Notes: generated by a model not told the origin, from the letters alone. Counted from the first letter of the stretch, positions 1 to 8,057 are shown. The stretch: 64,000 bases of DNA from Micromonospora sp. RHAY321 (GCF_023896955.1 NZ_JAMHIW010000022.1:25018-89017), one strand, 5' to 3'. A program made the numbers and translations.

Positions 1-969
1 CCCGCTGAGGAAGACGAGGATGTCGCCGGGGCCCTCGGCGGCCAGCTCCTCGACGGCGTCGCCGATCGCCTGGATCTGGTCGCGGACGTTCTCCTCGTCG
101 CCGTCGCCGTCCTCCTCGCCCTCGGCGAGCTCGACCAACGGCCGGTAGCGCACCTCCACCGGATAGGTCCGCCCCGAGACCTCCACCACCGGCGCCGGTA
201 CGCCCTGCGGCTCGTCGCCGGTGGGCGGCCCGGCGAAGTGCCGCGCGAAGCGGTCGGTCTCGATGGTCGCCGACGTGATGATCACCTTGAGGTCGGGTCG
301 GCGGGGCAGCAGCTCCCGCAGGTACCCGAGGATGAAGTCGATGTTGAGGCTGCGCTCGTGCGCCTCGTCGATGATCAACGTGTCGTACTGGCGCAGCATC
401 CGGTCGGTCTGCAACTCGGCCAGCAGGATGCCGTCGGTCATCAGCTTGACGAGGCTGCGCTCGCTGACCTGGTCGGTGAAGCGGACCTTGTAGCCGACCA
501 CGTCACCCAGTTCGGTGCCCAGCTCCTCGGCGATCCGGTCGGCCACCGTCCGGGCGGCCAGCCGCCGGGGCTGGGTGTGCCCGATCAGCCCGTGCACCCC
601 GCGGCCCAGCTCGAGACAGATCTTGGGGATCTGGGTGGTCTTGCCGGAGCCGGTCTCGCCGGCGACGATCACCACCTGGTGATCACGGATGGCGGCGGCG
701 ATGTCGTCCTTGCGCTCACTGACCGGCAACCCCACCGGGTACGTGATGACGGGTACGGCTGCCCGCCGGGCGGCGATGTGCTGCTCGGCCCGGGCCAGGT
801 CGGCGGTGATCTCGGCCAGCGCCGCCTCCCGGCGCTGCGGATCGCGCAGCTTGCGGGCACCGTCCAGTCGCCGTTGGAGGCGGCGCTGGTCGCGGAACAT
901 CAGAGGGGAGAGGCGGCGGTGCAGCTCGCGAACCGGGTCGGTCGCGGCGGAGGCGGCTGGATTCTGCAT
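1..969 (-). CDS. hrpA: ATP-dependent RNA helicase HrpA, N-terminal part (cut by window edge)
   Basis: DEAH-box RNA helicase of the HrpA family, acting on structured RNA in the cytoplasm. Only the first 323 residues are in the window; the reading frame is still open at base 1. An ATG at 967-969 starts a basic helical N-terminus, followed by Walker A GETGSGKT (residues 104-111), the RNA-contact motif QPRRLAARTVADR, the DEAH box at residues 201-204 (LIIDEAHERS) and motif III SAT near residue 233. HrpA proteins are usually about 1,300 residues, so most of the gene lies to the left. It is divergent from the deaminase gene. The family call is secure; the natural substrate is unknown. Confidence 0.93.
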   Translation of the reverse strand, partial: MQNPAASAATDPVRELHRRLSPLMFRDQRRLQRRLDGARKLRDPQRREAALAEITADLARAEQHIAARRAAVPVITYPVGLPVSERKDDIAAAIRDHQVVIVAGETGSGKTTQIPKICLELGRGVHGLIGHTQPRRLAARTVADRIAEELGTELGDVVGYKVRFTDQVSERSLVKLMTDGILLAELQTDRMLRQYDTLIIDEAHERSLNIDFILGYLRELLPRRPDLKVIITSATIETDRFARHFAGPPTGDEPQGVPAPVVEVSGRTYPVEVRYRPLVELAEGEEDGDGDEENVRDQIQAIGDAVEELAAEGPGDILVFLSG

Positions 970-1089
970 GTCGTGCCCAAGGATAGGCAGCCCGGCGGCG
1001 CACCGCCGCTGGGTTACCGCGCGGGCGGTCCTTCGACGGCTGCACGGCGGTCTAGAGTTGGCGGCCGACGTCGAGCGCTGGGGGGCCGG

Positions 1090-1557
1090 ATGGAGCTGCG
1101 GGACACCGACCGGGCGCTGGTGCAGGCCGCCACGGCCGTGGCCAAGCTGCGCTGCCGCAGCGCGAACCACAGCGTGGCGGCGGCCGCCCGGACGGCCGAC
1201 GGGCGGGTCTTCACCGGCGTCGACGTCCGCCACGTCACCGGCGACGCGTGCGCGGAGATCGTCACGGTCGGCACCGCCGCCACCCAGGGCGTGACCGAGC
1301 TGGAAACCATCGTCGTCGTGGGGGACCGGGGGCGCGAGGTCGTATCGCCCTGCGGGCGGTGCCGGCAGGTGCTGCGCGACTATTTCCCGGCCCTGCGCGT
1401 GATCGTCGGTCCGGTGGACGCCCTGCGCGTCGTCGCGATCGGTGAGCTGCCGCCGGAGACGGACGCCCGAGCCGACCAGCGGGTCGACCCGGGCGCATCC
1501 CTGGCCTCGGATGTGGTGCCGGTGGCGACGGCGCCGCCGGCTGACCGGGCCGGCTGA
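1090..1557 (+). CDS. Cytidine deaminase family protein resembling blasticidin-S deaminase
   Basis: Zinc-dependent deaminase of 155 residues. Zinc ligands and catalytic acid are visible: Cys54 and Glu56 (CAE), then Cys88 and Cys91 in SPCGRCRQVL. From memory, the central block (SVAAAARTADGRVFTGV, then DACAEIVTVGTAA and SPCGRCRQVLRD) looks closer to fungal and bacterial blasticidin-S deaminases than to housekeeping Cdd. The substrate could be cytidine or an aminoacyl-nucleoside antibiotic. The ATG at 1090 lies directly before the conserved region; longer upstream in-frame starts would overlap hrpA. The C-terminus is a low-complexity tail of about 40 residues beyond the usual deaminase end. The family is certain; the substrate is inferred. 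Confidence 0.85.
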   Translation: MELRDTDRALVQAATAVAKLRCRSANHSVAAAARTADGRVFTGVDVRHVTGDACAEIVTVGTAATQGVTELETIVVVGDRGREVVSPCGRCRQVLRDYFPALRVIVGPVDALRVVAIGELPPETDARADQRVDPGASLASDVVPVATAPPADRAG

Positions 1558-1573
1558 CCCCGCCGGAACCGGC

Positions 1574-1933
1574 TCAGTCGCCGGCCGCCGCCTCCAGCAT
1601 CGACCGGGGCACCGGCACACCCTCGAACCGCAGGATGCCCTCCGGGAGCATCCAGCTCATCACCTGCACGGCCAGCCGGCCGGCCCGCACCGCCGGATCG
1701 TTGTGGTACAGCTCGCGGGCCGCCTCCGGGTCCACCGAGAGCACGACGAAGCCGCGCAGCCGCTCGTCGTCGGGGTTCAGGAACGGGCCGGCCGCGAGCA
1801 CGTGGCCCTGCTCCACCAGACCCGCCTGGTGGGCCAGGTGGGCGTCCTGCAACCGGTCGACCGCGTCCTGCGGCAGCTCCGGGGCGTCCGCCGGCCGGAT
1901 CAGGAGTACGACCGTGTGCTGGTCGAATCGCAT
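1574..1933 (-). CDS. YCII-related domain protein
   Basis: A 119-residue protein with a YCII (dimeric alpha/beta barrel-like) fold: an N-terminal VVLLIRP strand, a helix with QDAHLAHQAGLVEQGHVLAA, then GPF and the strand LRGFVVLSV. Members are small cytoplasmic proteins; some act as dehalogenase-like or muconolactone-isomerase-like enzymes, most are unassigned. A TAGGGT box at 1940-1945 lies six bases before the ATG, so the mRNA is probably leaderless. The gene is convergent with the deaminase gene, 16 bases away. Substrate unknown. Confidence 0.82.
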   Translation of the reverse strand: MRFDQHTVVLLIRPADAPELPQDAVDRLQDAHLAHQAGLVEQGHVLAAGPFLNPDDERLRGFVVLSVDPEAARELYHNDPAVRAGRLAVQVMSWMLPEGILRFEGVPVPRSMLEAAAGD

Positions 1934-2034
1934 GCCCCCACCCTAGGCGCGCGTGCCCCTCGGCGCGGGCGTCCGCCCTGGTCAGCCGCCCCCGGATCGA
2001 TGAGCGCCAGTTAGGCGACCCTCAGCACGTCGGC

Positions 2035-2053
2035 TAAGGTAAGGCGAACCTAA
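2035..2053 (+). promoter_or_regulatory. Iron box (DmdR1/IdeR-type operator)
   Basis: The 19-base sequence TAAGGTAAGGCGAACCTAA matches 16 of 19 positions of the actinobacterial iron-box consensus TTAGGTTAGGCTAACCTAA. It ends 21 bases before the GTG start of the siderophore uptake operon, where a bound Fe2+-loaded DtxR-family repressor would block transcription. It predicts derepression under iron limitation. Confidence 0.88.
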
Positions 2054-2074
2054 GCGCGAACGTGCAGGAGACTC

Positions 2075-3121
2075 GTGACCACCCTCGTCGCCCGGCCGAC
2101 CCCGGCCCGCAACCGGACCGGCACCCGCACCGGCCGCCGGGTGGCAGTCACCGTCGCATCCGCGCTCGTGCTGCTGCTCACCGTGCTGGCCAGCTTCGCG
2201 CTGGGCAGCCGGCAACTCGGCATCGACCAGGTCTGGCACGCCCTCGTCGCTCCGGACGGCGGCGACGCCACCACCATCGTCCGCGAGTTGCGCATGCCGC
2301 GCACCGCGCTCGGCCTCGCTGTCGGCCTCGCGCTCGCCGTGGCCGGTGTGCTGTTCCAGGCGCTCACCCGCAACCCCCTGGCCGAACCGCGCATCCTCGG
2401 CATCAGCGCCGGCGCGTCGTTCGGCGTGGTTCTGGCCATCTCCGTCTTCGGCGTCGGCACGCTCGCCGGGTACGTCTGGTTCGGCATCGCCGGAGCGCTG
2501 CTCGCCGGGCTGCTGGTCTTCGCCATCGCCGCCCGGACCCGGGAGGGCGCCAGCCCGGTCACCCTCGCGCTGGTCGGCGCGGCGCTCGACGCCAGCCTCG
2601 CCTCCGGGGTGTACGCGCTGCTCAGCATCGACGCCCGGACCTTCGAGGAGTACCGGTTCTGGGTGGTCGGCGGGCTGGCCGGCCGGGACCTGTCGGTCGC
2701 CGCGCAGGTGCTGCCCTTCGTCCTCGCCGGGCTGGTGCTGGCCGCCCTGGTGGCCCGAGGCCTGGACGCGCTGGCCCTCGGCGACGACGTGGCCCGCGGC
2801 CTCGGCAACCGGGTCGGCCTGGTCCGCCTCGGTGGTGGCCTCGCCGCCGTGCTGCTCACCGGTGCCGCGGTGGCGGCCGCCGGGCCGGTCGCCTTCGTCG
2901 GGCTGGCCGTGCCACACCTGGCCCGCGCCCTGGTCGGCGTCGACCACCGCTGGACCCTCACCGTCTCCGCCCTGCTCGGGCCGGCGCTGCTGCTCGGCGC
3001 CGACGTCGTCGGCCGGCTCGTCGCCCCGCCCGGCGAGATACCGGCCGGGATCATCACCGCCCTGATCGGCGCACCGCTGCTGGCCGTCCTGGTCCGCCGC
3101 GCCCGGGTGGTGACCGCGTGA
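2075..3121 (+). CDS. Iron-siderophore ABC transporter permease 1 (FecCD family)
   Basis: Inner-membrane permease of 348 residues, the usual FecCD length. It has about nine or ten hydrophobic segments and the family hallmarks LRMPRTALGLAVGLALAVAG, FQALTRNPLAEPRILGISAGA and, near the C-terminus, GPVAFVGLAVPHLARALVG. The GTG start follows AGGAG by six bases. It is first in a four-gene operon and pairs with the second permease to form the channel for a ferric siderophore. The next gene overlaps it by four bases (GTGA), indicating translational coupling. Expression should follow the iron box upstream. Confidence 0.94.
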   Translation: MTTLVARPTPARNRTGTRTGRRVAVTVASALVLLLTVLASFALGSRQLGIDQVWHALVAPDGGDATTIVRELRMPRTALGLAVGLALAVAGVLFQALTRNPLAEPRILGISAGASFGVVLAISVFGVGTLAGYVWFGIAGALLAGLLVFAIAARTREGASPVTLALVGAALDASLASGVYALLSIDARTFEEYRFWVVGGLAGRDLSVAAQVLPFVLAGLVLAALVARGLDALALGDDVARGLGNRVGLVRLGGGLAAVLLTGAAVAAAGPVAFVGLAVPHLARALVGVDHRWTLTVSALLGPALLLGADVVGRLVAPPGEIPAGIITALIGAPLLAVLVRRARVVTA

Positions 3122-4206
3122 GCATCATCGACCCCTCGACCATCCACGCCGACGTGTCGACCCGTACCGCCGGTGCACGGCTGCCCGGGCGGTCGCTGCT
3201 GCGGATCGGCCCGGTCAGCCTCCAGGTCCGCCGCCGCGCGGTGCTGGTGGCCGTCGCGCTGACCGTGCTGCTCCTGCTGGCCGTGGTGCTCAGCCTCTCC
3301 CTGGGCACGCCCTACGTCGCCCCGGCCGACGTGCTGCGCGCGCTCTCCGGCGCCGGCACCCCGTACGACCTTGTCGTCTTCGACCTGCGGTTGCCCCGGA
3401 TCGTGCTCGCCGCGGTGGCCGGAGCGGCGTTCGGGGTGGCCGGCACGCTCATCCAGAGCGTCGCGCGCAACCCCCTGGCCAGTCCCGACGTCATCGGCAT
3501 CACCCAGGGCGCCGGGCTCGCCGCGACGGTGGCGTTGACCACCGGGATGGGCGCCGTGCTCGTGGCCCCCACCGCGCTGGTGGGCGGCCTGCTCGCCGCC
3601 GTGCTGCTGTTCGCCCTCGGCGCCCGGCACGGGCTGGCCGCGCAGCGGTTCGTGCTCGCCGGGGTGGCGGTCGCCTTCGCCTTCCGGGCGCTGACCGAGG
3701 TGGTCATGCTCAGCGCCGACCCGATCGACGGGCTGCGCGCGCAGATCTGGCTGATCGGCACCCTGGCCGGCAAGGGCTGGACCGAGGCCGCCTGGATCGC
3801 CGGCACCCTCCTGGTGCTGCTGCCGGTGCTGGCCTGGGCCGGCTGGGCTCTGAACAGCACCGCCGTGGACGACGACACCGCCCGCGGCGTCGGGCTGCGC
3901 CCGGTGGCCCGCCGGATCGGCCTCGCCGGCACCGGCGTACTCGTCGCCGCCATGGTCACCGCCCAGGTCGGTGCCGTCGACTTCGTGGCGCTGGTCGCCC
4001 CCCAGGTGGCCCGGCGGCTGGTCCGGGCCGAACGACCGCCGCTGGTCTGCGCCGCGCTGCTCGGCGCGCTGCTGCTGGTGCTCGCCGACCTGGCCGGCCG
4101 GCGGCTGATCGCGCCCACCCAACTCCCGGCCGGCGTGCTGACCGCCGCGATCGGCGGGCCGTACCTGATCTTCCTGCTGCTGCGCGGACGGCGGCGGTCC
4201 TCGTGA
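3118..4206 (+). CDS. Iron-siderophore ABC transporter permease 2 (FecCD family)
   Basis: Second FecCD-type permease, 362 residues. Starting at the GTG that overlaps the stop of the upstream permease gives a polar N-terminus of about 40 residues before the first membrane segment. Family motifs include LRLPRIVLAAVAGAAFGVAG, QSVARNPLASPDVIGITQGAG and VDFVALVAPQVARRLV. It forms a heterodimer with the first permease and is driven by the downstream ATPase. A longer in-frame extension upstream exists but would run antisense-like through the first permease, so the GTG at 3118 is preferred. Confidence 0.93.
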   Translation: MSIIDPSTIHADVSTRTAGARLPGRSLLRIGPVSLQVRRRAVLVAVALTVLLLLAVVLSLSLGTPYVAPADVLRALSGAGTPYDLVVFDLRLPRIVLAAVAGAAFGVAGTLIQSVARNPLASPDVIGITQGAGLAATVALTTGMGAVLVAPTALVGGLLAAVLLFALGARHGLAAQRFVLAGVAVAFAFRALTEVVMLSADPIDGLRAQIWLIGTLAGKGWTEAAWIAGTLLVLLPVLAWAGWALNSTAVDDDTARGVGLRPVARRIGLAGTGVLVAAMVTAQVGAVDFVALVAPQVARRLVRAERPPLVCAALLGALLLVLADLAGRRLIAPTQLPAGVLTAAIGGPYLIFLLLRGRRRSS

Positions 4207-4240
4207 CCGGCACCCGCCCCGGCCCTGTGAAGGAGTCGTG

Positions 4241-5158
4241 ATGCTCTCCACCCGCGACCTGGTCGCCGGCTACGACGAGCGGACCGTGCTCGACGGGCTC
4301 GACCTGGACCTGCCCGCCGACGCGTTCACCGTGATCGTCGGGCCGAACGCGTGCGGCAAGTCCACCCTGCTGCGGACCATGGCCCGGCTGCTCACCCCCC
4401 GCCGCGGCACCGTGCTGCTCGACGGCAGCGCCATCCGCGACCTGCCGACCCGCGAGGTCGCCCGCCGGCTCGGCGTACTGCCGCAGAGCCCGCTGGTGCC
4501 CGAGGGCGTCACCGTGGCCGACCTGGTCGGGCGCGGACGGCAGCCGTACCAGCGGTGGTGGCGGCAGTGGTCGGCCGAGGACGGCGCGGCGGTCGACCAG
4601 GCGATGGCCCTGGCCGACGTGGCCGGCCTGGCCGACCGGCCGGTGGACAGCCTCTCCGGCGGTCAGCGGCAGCGGGTGTGGATCGCCATGACGCTGGCCC
4701 AGGACACCGAGGCCCTCCTGCTGGACGAGCCGACCACCTTCCTCGACCTCGCCCACCAGGTGGAGGTGCTGGACCTGCTGCACCGGCTGCGCGTCGAGCG
4801 GGGCCGCACCGTGGTGGCCGTGCTGCACGACCTGAACCAGGCCGCCCGCTACGCCGATCACCTGGTCGCGATGCGCGACGGTGCCGTGGTGGCCGCCGGG
4901 CCACCCCGGGAGATCCTCACCGCGGACCTGGTCCGCGACGTCTTCGGGCTGGCCTGCGTGGTCGTGCCCTGCCCGGTGACCGGAGCACCGCTGGTGGTGC
5001 CCGCCCACACCGGCGGCACCGCCCTCCGCGGCTCCGCCACCCCGTCCGCCGCCGCGGACGACTCCGATCCGTCGGGTGCCTCCGTGCCCGACGCCCGACC
5101 CGCCAGCGGCGATGCGGCCACCCCGCTCGCCGGCTCGTACCCCTCGAAAGGACTCTGA
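4241..5158 (+). CDS. Iron-siderophore ABC transporter ATP-binding protein (FepC/FecE type)
   Basis: Cytoplasmic ATPase of the siderophore importer, 305 residues. It shows Walker A GPNACGKST (34-42), the ABC signature LSGGQRQR (138-145), Walker B ALLLDEP (158-164) and the switch histidine in VVAVLHDLNQAARYADH. AAGGAG at 4230-4235 favours the ATG at 4241 over a GTG three bases earlier. The last 45 or so residues are Pro/Ala/Ser-rich and dispensable-looking, beyond the normal FepC end; they may exist only to reach the next gene, whose ATG overlaps the stop by one base. Confidence 0.94.
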   Translation: MLSTRDLVAGYDERTVLDGLDLDLPADAFTVIVGPNACGKSTLLRTMARLLTPRRGTVLLDGSAIRDLPTREVARRLGVLPQSPLVPEGVTVADLVGRGRQPYQRWWRQWSAEDGAAVDQAMALADVAGLADRPVDSLSGGQRQRVWIAMTLAQDTEALLLDEPTTFLDLAHQVEVLDLLHRLRVERGRTVVAVLHDLNQAARYADHLVAMRDGAVVAAGPPREILTADLVRDVFGLACVVVPCPVTGAPLVVPAHTGGTALRGSATPSAAADDSDPSGASVPDARPASGDAATPLAGSYPSKGL

Positions 5159-6105
5159 TGCGTCGTCTCGTCGCCGCCCTCACCGCGGCCGTCGCCCTCG
5201 GCGTCGGACTCACCGCCTGCGGTGAGAGCGACCCGGTCGCCGGCTCCACCACCGGGGAGACCCGGGAGATCACCCACGCCATGGGCACCACCAAGGTCCC
5301 CGCCGAACCCAAGCGCGTCGTCGTCCTCGACACCGACAAGATCGACACGGCGCTCTCGCTGGGCGTCACGCCGGTCGGCGCGGCCACCGCCGGTGAGGCC
5401 AGGAGCTGGCCGACGTACTTCGGTGCCGAGAAGCTCACCGGCATCAAGGAGGTCGGGGTGCTCACCGAGCCCGACCTGGAGGCGATCAACGCGCTGAAGC
5501 CGGACCTCATCCTCGGCAGCAAGTTCCGCCAGGAGAAGTTCTACGACGAGTTGGCCGCCATCGCGCCCACCGTGTTCACCGACAAGGTCGGCATCACGTG
5601 GAAGGAGAACTTCCTCCTCGACGGCAAGGCGCTCGGCCACGAGCAGCAGGCCAAGGACCTGCTCGCCGCGTACGAGAAGCGGGCCAAGGACTTCGGCGCG
5701 ACGCTCGGCGACGCCGCCGCCCGCAAGGTGTCGATCGTCCGGTTCATGCCCGGCGCCATCCGCGTCTACGGCCCGGACTCGTTCTCCGGCATCGTCATCG
5801 GCGACACCGGCCTGGGCCGCCCCGAGCGGCAGATGCTCGCCGCCAAGGAGGACAAGCGCTTCGACCAGGTCAGCCCCGAGCGGATCAACGAGGTCGACGG
5901 CGACGTCATCTTCGTGACCGCGTACGGCGACAAGGCCGCCGCCGAGCAGGCCAAGATGACCGGCGGCACCCTGTGGAAGGGCCTCGGCGCGGTCAAGGCC
6001 GGCAAGGCGTACCCCGTTGCCGACGAGGTCTGGATGACCGGCATCGGCGTCGGCGCCGCCAACAAGATCCTCGACGACCTCCAGAAGTACGTCCCCGCCG
6101 CCTGA
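5158..6105 (+). CDS. Iron-siderophore-binding lipoprotein (ABC transporter solute-binding protein)
   Basis: Substrate-binding component of the importer, 315 residues. A lipoprotein signal with lipobox LTAC puts the acylated Cys at residue 21. The mature protein has the bilobal helical-backbone fold of FepB/FhuD-like proteins: KRVVVLDTDKIDTALSLGV, then LEAINALKPDLILG and a C-terminal AANKILDDLQKYV. Its ATG shares one base with the ATPase stop, so it closes the operon. No siderophore synthesis gene is adjacent, so the ligand cannot be named and may be a xenosiderophore. Confidence 0.93.
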   Translation: MRRLVAALTAAVALGVGLTACGESDPVAGSTTGETREITHAMGTTKVPAEPKRVVVLDTDKIDTALSLGVTPVGAATAGEARSWPTYFGAEKLTGIKEVGVLTEPDLEAINALKPDLILGSKFRQEKFYDELAAIAPTVFTDKVGITWKENFLLDGKALGHEQQAKDLLAAYEKRAKDFGATLGDAAARKVSIVRFMPGAIRVYGPDSFSGIVIGDTGLGRPERQMLAAKEDKRFDQVSPERINEVDGDVIFVTAYGDKAAAEQAKMTGGTLWKGLGAVKAGKAYPVADEVWMTGIGVGAANKILDDLQKYVPAA

Positions 6106-6170
6106 CCGACCCGGCGCGCTCTCCGGGCGCCCGCGCCAGCGCGTCATGGCCCCAAGATCGCGCACGATCC

Positions 6171-6229
6171 ATGAAGTAGTGGCCTTCCCCGGTAGGGGAG
6201 GCCACTACTTCTGTGTTTGAGCACGATCA
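6171..6229 (+). repeat. Hairpin repeat copy A (REP-like), right after the DUF559 gene
   Basis: A 17-base-pair stem with one bulged T: left arm 6173-6190 begins GAAGTAGTGGCCT, right arm 6195-6211 ends GGCCACTACTTC, with loop GGTA. The tail TTGAGCACGATC follows, and the stop codon of the DUF559 gene lies in its last bases. Copy B at 7240-7299 has the same layout and orientation. It could serve as a terminator for both flanking genes, or be a dispersed palindromic element. Confidence 0.8.
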
Positions 6230-7135
6230 TCGTGTCCAGGGGGAGCGGGACCGTGCGCGCAGGGCGGCCCTGACCTCGGCGAGGAAGCCGTCGAAGTCCT
6301 CCCGGAGCCGCTTGGCAGTTGCGTGCAGGACGATCCACTCGCCGCCGAGCAGTCGGTTGAGCCGCCGGCGGTCCCGGTGGAACTGCTCCGGATCGTCGTG
6401 CCAGAGCCCGTCATACTCCACCGCCACCTTGAACTGCGGCCAGGCCAGGTCCAGCCGGGCCACGAACCGGCCCTGGTCGGTGACGATCCACTGCGTCTGT
6501 GGTCGGGGCAGTCCGGCGAGCACCAGCCGCACGCGGGTGCGGGACTCCTGTGGTGACTCCGCGCCCGCGTCGGCCAGGTCGATCGCGCGCAGCAGGGACC
6601 GCCAGCCCCGCCGACCCGCCCGGCTCAGCGCGTATTCCCGCAACGCCGGCACGTCGGTGAGCCGGCTGGACAGCAGGGCGTCGATGACGACCACCGCCTC
6701 GACCACCTGGAGCCACCGAGCGAGGTCCCAGCAGGTCCGCGCAGGGCTCGTCACCGTGACCCCCGCCCGGTTCACCGTGTCACCGGGGTCGATCTCGCCG
6801 TGGTGGACCCGAAGGCCTGCGGTCGGCCCGATCCGGGTTTCCCGGGGCACCAGCACGTCGAGCGGCTCGCTCTGGCCTGGGGTCGCGCAGCCGTACAGGG
6901 CCGCCGCGGCACGCCCGGCGATGGCCGCGCCAGGCGGGATCAGCCAGCGTCCGACGGCGGCGCACCTGGTCCGGTGGGTGACTCTGACCCGAGCGTCGGC
7001 GTAGACGTCCCGGAAGAGCGGCCGCCACGCGGAGCTGCGGAGGTCGTTGCGGGTCAGCAGGCCTCGTGAGACGGCGACCGAGCCGCGGAAGATCCGACCG
7101 CGCAACTGCGGCGGCCGGCGAGGAGCTTTCGGCAT
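6227..7135 (-). CDS. DUF559 / AbiEi-antitoxin-like protein with predicted nuclease fold
   Basis: A 302-residue protein of a type common in actinobacteria. The N-terminal 60 or so residues resemble the AbiEi-type winged-helix domain (GLLTRNDLRSSAWRPLFRDVYA). The C-terminal part, from ESRTRVRLVLAGLPRPQTQW to FKVAVEYDGLWHD, matches DUF559, which has a Vsr-like PD-(D/E)xK nuclease core; the conserved ES, LDLAWP and EYDG blocks are present. No AbiEii-like toxin lies beside it, so a classical toxin-antitoxin pair is not supported. It stands alone between two hairpin repeats, between the siderophore operon and an unrelated unknown. A DNA-processing or defence role is inference only. Confidence 0.75.
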   Translation of the reverse strand: MPKAPRRPPQLRGRIFRGSVAVSRGLLTRNDLRSSAWRPLFRDVYADARVRVTHRTRCAAVGRWLIPPGAAIAGRAAAALYGCATPGQSEPLDVLVPRETRIGPTAGLRVHHGEIDPGDTVNRAGVTVTSPARTCWDLARWLQVVEAVVVIDALLSSRLTDVPALREYALSRAGRRGWRSLLRAIDLADAGAESPQESRTRVRLVLAGLPRPQTQWIVTDQGRFVARLDLAWPQFKVAVEYDGLWHDDPEQFHRDRRRLNRLLGGEWIVLHATAKRLREDFDGFLAEVRAALRARSRSPWTR

Positions 7136-7239
7136 GGCCTCCAGGCTGACCGATCGCGCTGCCCCACGGCGCCCCTGTGGATAACCGCGAACTCGGCGTC
7201 GGCGTCTGACCCCCCGGCACCCGGTGGTCTCGTCCGAAC

Positions 7240-7299
7240 ATGGATGTAGTGGCCTCCCCGGGAACGGAAGACCACTACATCCAGGATTGAGCGTGATCT
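7240..7299 (+). repeat. Hairpin repeat copy B (REP-like), upstream of the DUF559 gene
   Basis: Left arm 7242-7258 starts GGATGTAGTGGCC and right arm 7266-7282 ends CCACTACATCC, with two internal mismatches. It is followed by TTGAGCGTGATC. Compared with copy A, both arms change together (GAAG/CTTC becomes GATG/CATC), so pairing is preserved. It lies about 100 bases upstream of the DUF559 start codon. Confidence 0.78.
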
Positions 7300-7348
7300 T
7301 GTCGGACGGGCCGCAGCGAACGGCCTTGCGGGCGGAGGGGTTGGTCCG

Positions 7349-7993
7349 TCAGGCGGCGGGGGACCAGATGGCGCGGAAGGCGGCGGCTTCGCCGGCCAGC
7401 CAGCGTTCGATCTGCTCGGGCTTGGCGTCGGTGGGCATGCGGTGGGTCTGGCCGCGCCGGACGTCGACCAGGACCGGCTCGGCGTGCGGCAGCACCGCGT
7501 CCATGTGTCGGGCCATCAGGTGCAGGGTGGCGAGCACCGACTCCTCACTCGGCGGGGTCTCGTCGAAGTGCAACCGGATCGCCTCGGCGTGGCCGTCGGC
7601 GTGCCGTACGCCGAAATGGGGGTTGATCTTGACCGGTAGGTCGCCCAGCATGGCCAGGGCGTCGCGGGTCTGGGCCAGGTCGAGGGCGGCCGGGTCGCCG
7701 AGGGAGTGCAGCCAGGCCGTGGCGCCGGGCACCAGCGCCTGGTAGAGGGGGCGCCAGCGTGGCTTGACCACGTCGACCACGCCGGCGAGGTGGGTGCCGC
7801 CGGTGTGGAAGGCGATGTCGGCCTTGAGCGCCTTGACGAACTGGCCGTGCGGGTTGAAGCCGGAGCGGCTGGCGCGCTGCTTGCGCAGCCCGCCCACGAA
7901 GGTCGCCTTGGTGGGGCCGTTGCGGTCGACGTAGCGGGTGAAGCCGAGCAGCGTGGCGTAGGGGGTGAGGGGCGTGGAGGCGGGCGCGGTCAC
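7349..7993 (-). CDS. Conserved protein of unknown function
   Basis: A 214-residue cytoplasmic protein with no signal peptide or membrane segment and no domain I recognise. The sequence has well-formed helices and strands (YATLLGFTRYVDRNGPTKA, VKALKADIAFHTGGTHLAGV, HFDETPPSEESVLATLHLMA). The conserved look of KINPHFGVRHADGHAEAIRLHF suggests a folded, possibly metal- or ligand-binding protein. It is preceded by an AT-rich dyad at 8032-8057 that looks like a repressor site. It does not look transferred: codon use is like its neighbours. Confidence 0.7.
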   Translation of the reverse strand: MTAPASTPLTPYATLLGFTRYVDRNGPTKATFVGGLRKQRASRSGFNPHGQFVKALKADIAFHTGGTHLAGVVDVVKPRWRPLYQALVPGATAWLHSLGDPAALDLAQTRDALAMLGDLPVKINPHFGVRHADGHAEAIRLHFDETPPSEESVLATLHLMARHMDAVLPHAEPVLVDVRRGQTHRMPTDAKPEQIERWLAGEAAAFRAIWSPAA

Positions 7994-8031
7994 GGGCGTC
8001 CTCCCGGGTCGTAATCCTGCAGGTCAGGAAC

Positions 8032-8057
8032 TCGATTAGTACATACATTCTAATCGA
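8032..8057. promoter_or_regulatory. AT-rich inverted repeat, likely operator/promoter of the 7349-7993 gene
   Basis: Perfect 8-base arms TCGATTAG and CTAATCGA are separated by 10 bases, in a pocket conspicuously richer in A+T than its surroundings. On the minus strand it contains TAGAAT (8047-8052), a plausible -10 box, 53 bases from the start of the unknown gene. Spacing of the arms suits a dimeric repressor. Confidence 0.6.

Noticed and set aside
2050..4251. Long minus-strand open frame opposite the siderophore permeases
   Set aside because: Composition is low-complexity Gly/Gln/Pro/Arg/His without domains; it is the antisense shadow of two clear FecCD genes.
6227..7135. Toxin-antitoxin system with AbiEi-like antitoxin
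   Set aside because: The adjoining genes on both sides are unrelated (siderophore lipoprotein, unknown cytoplasmic protein); no AbiEii nucleotidyltransferase is present.
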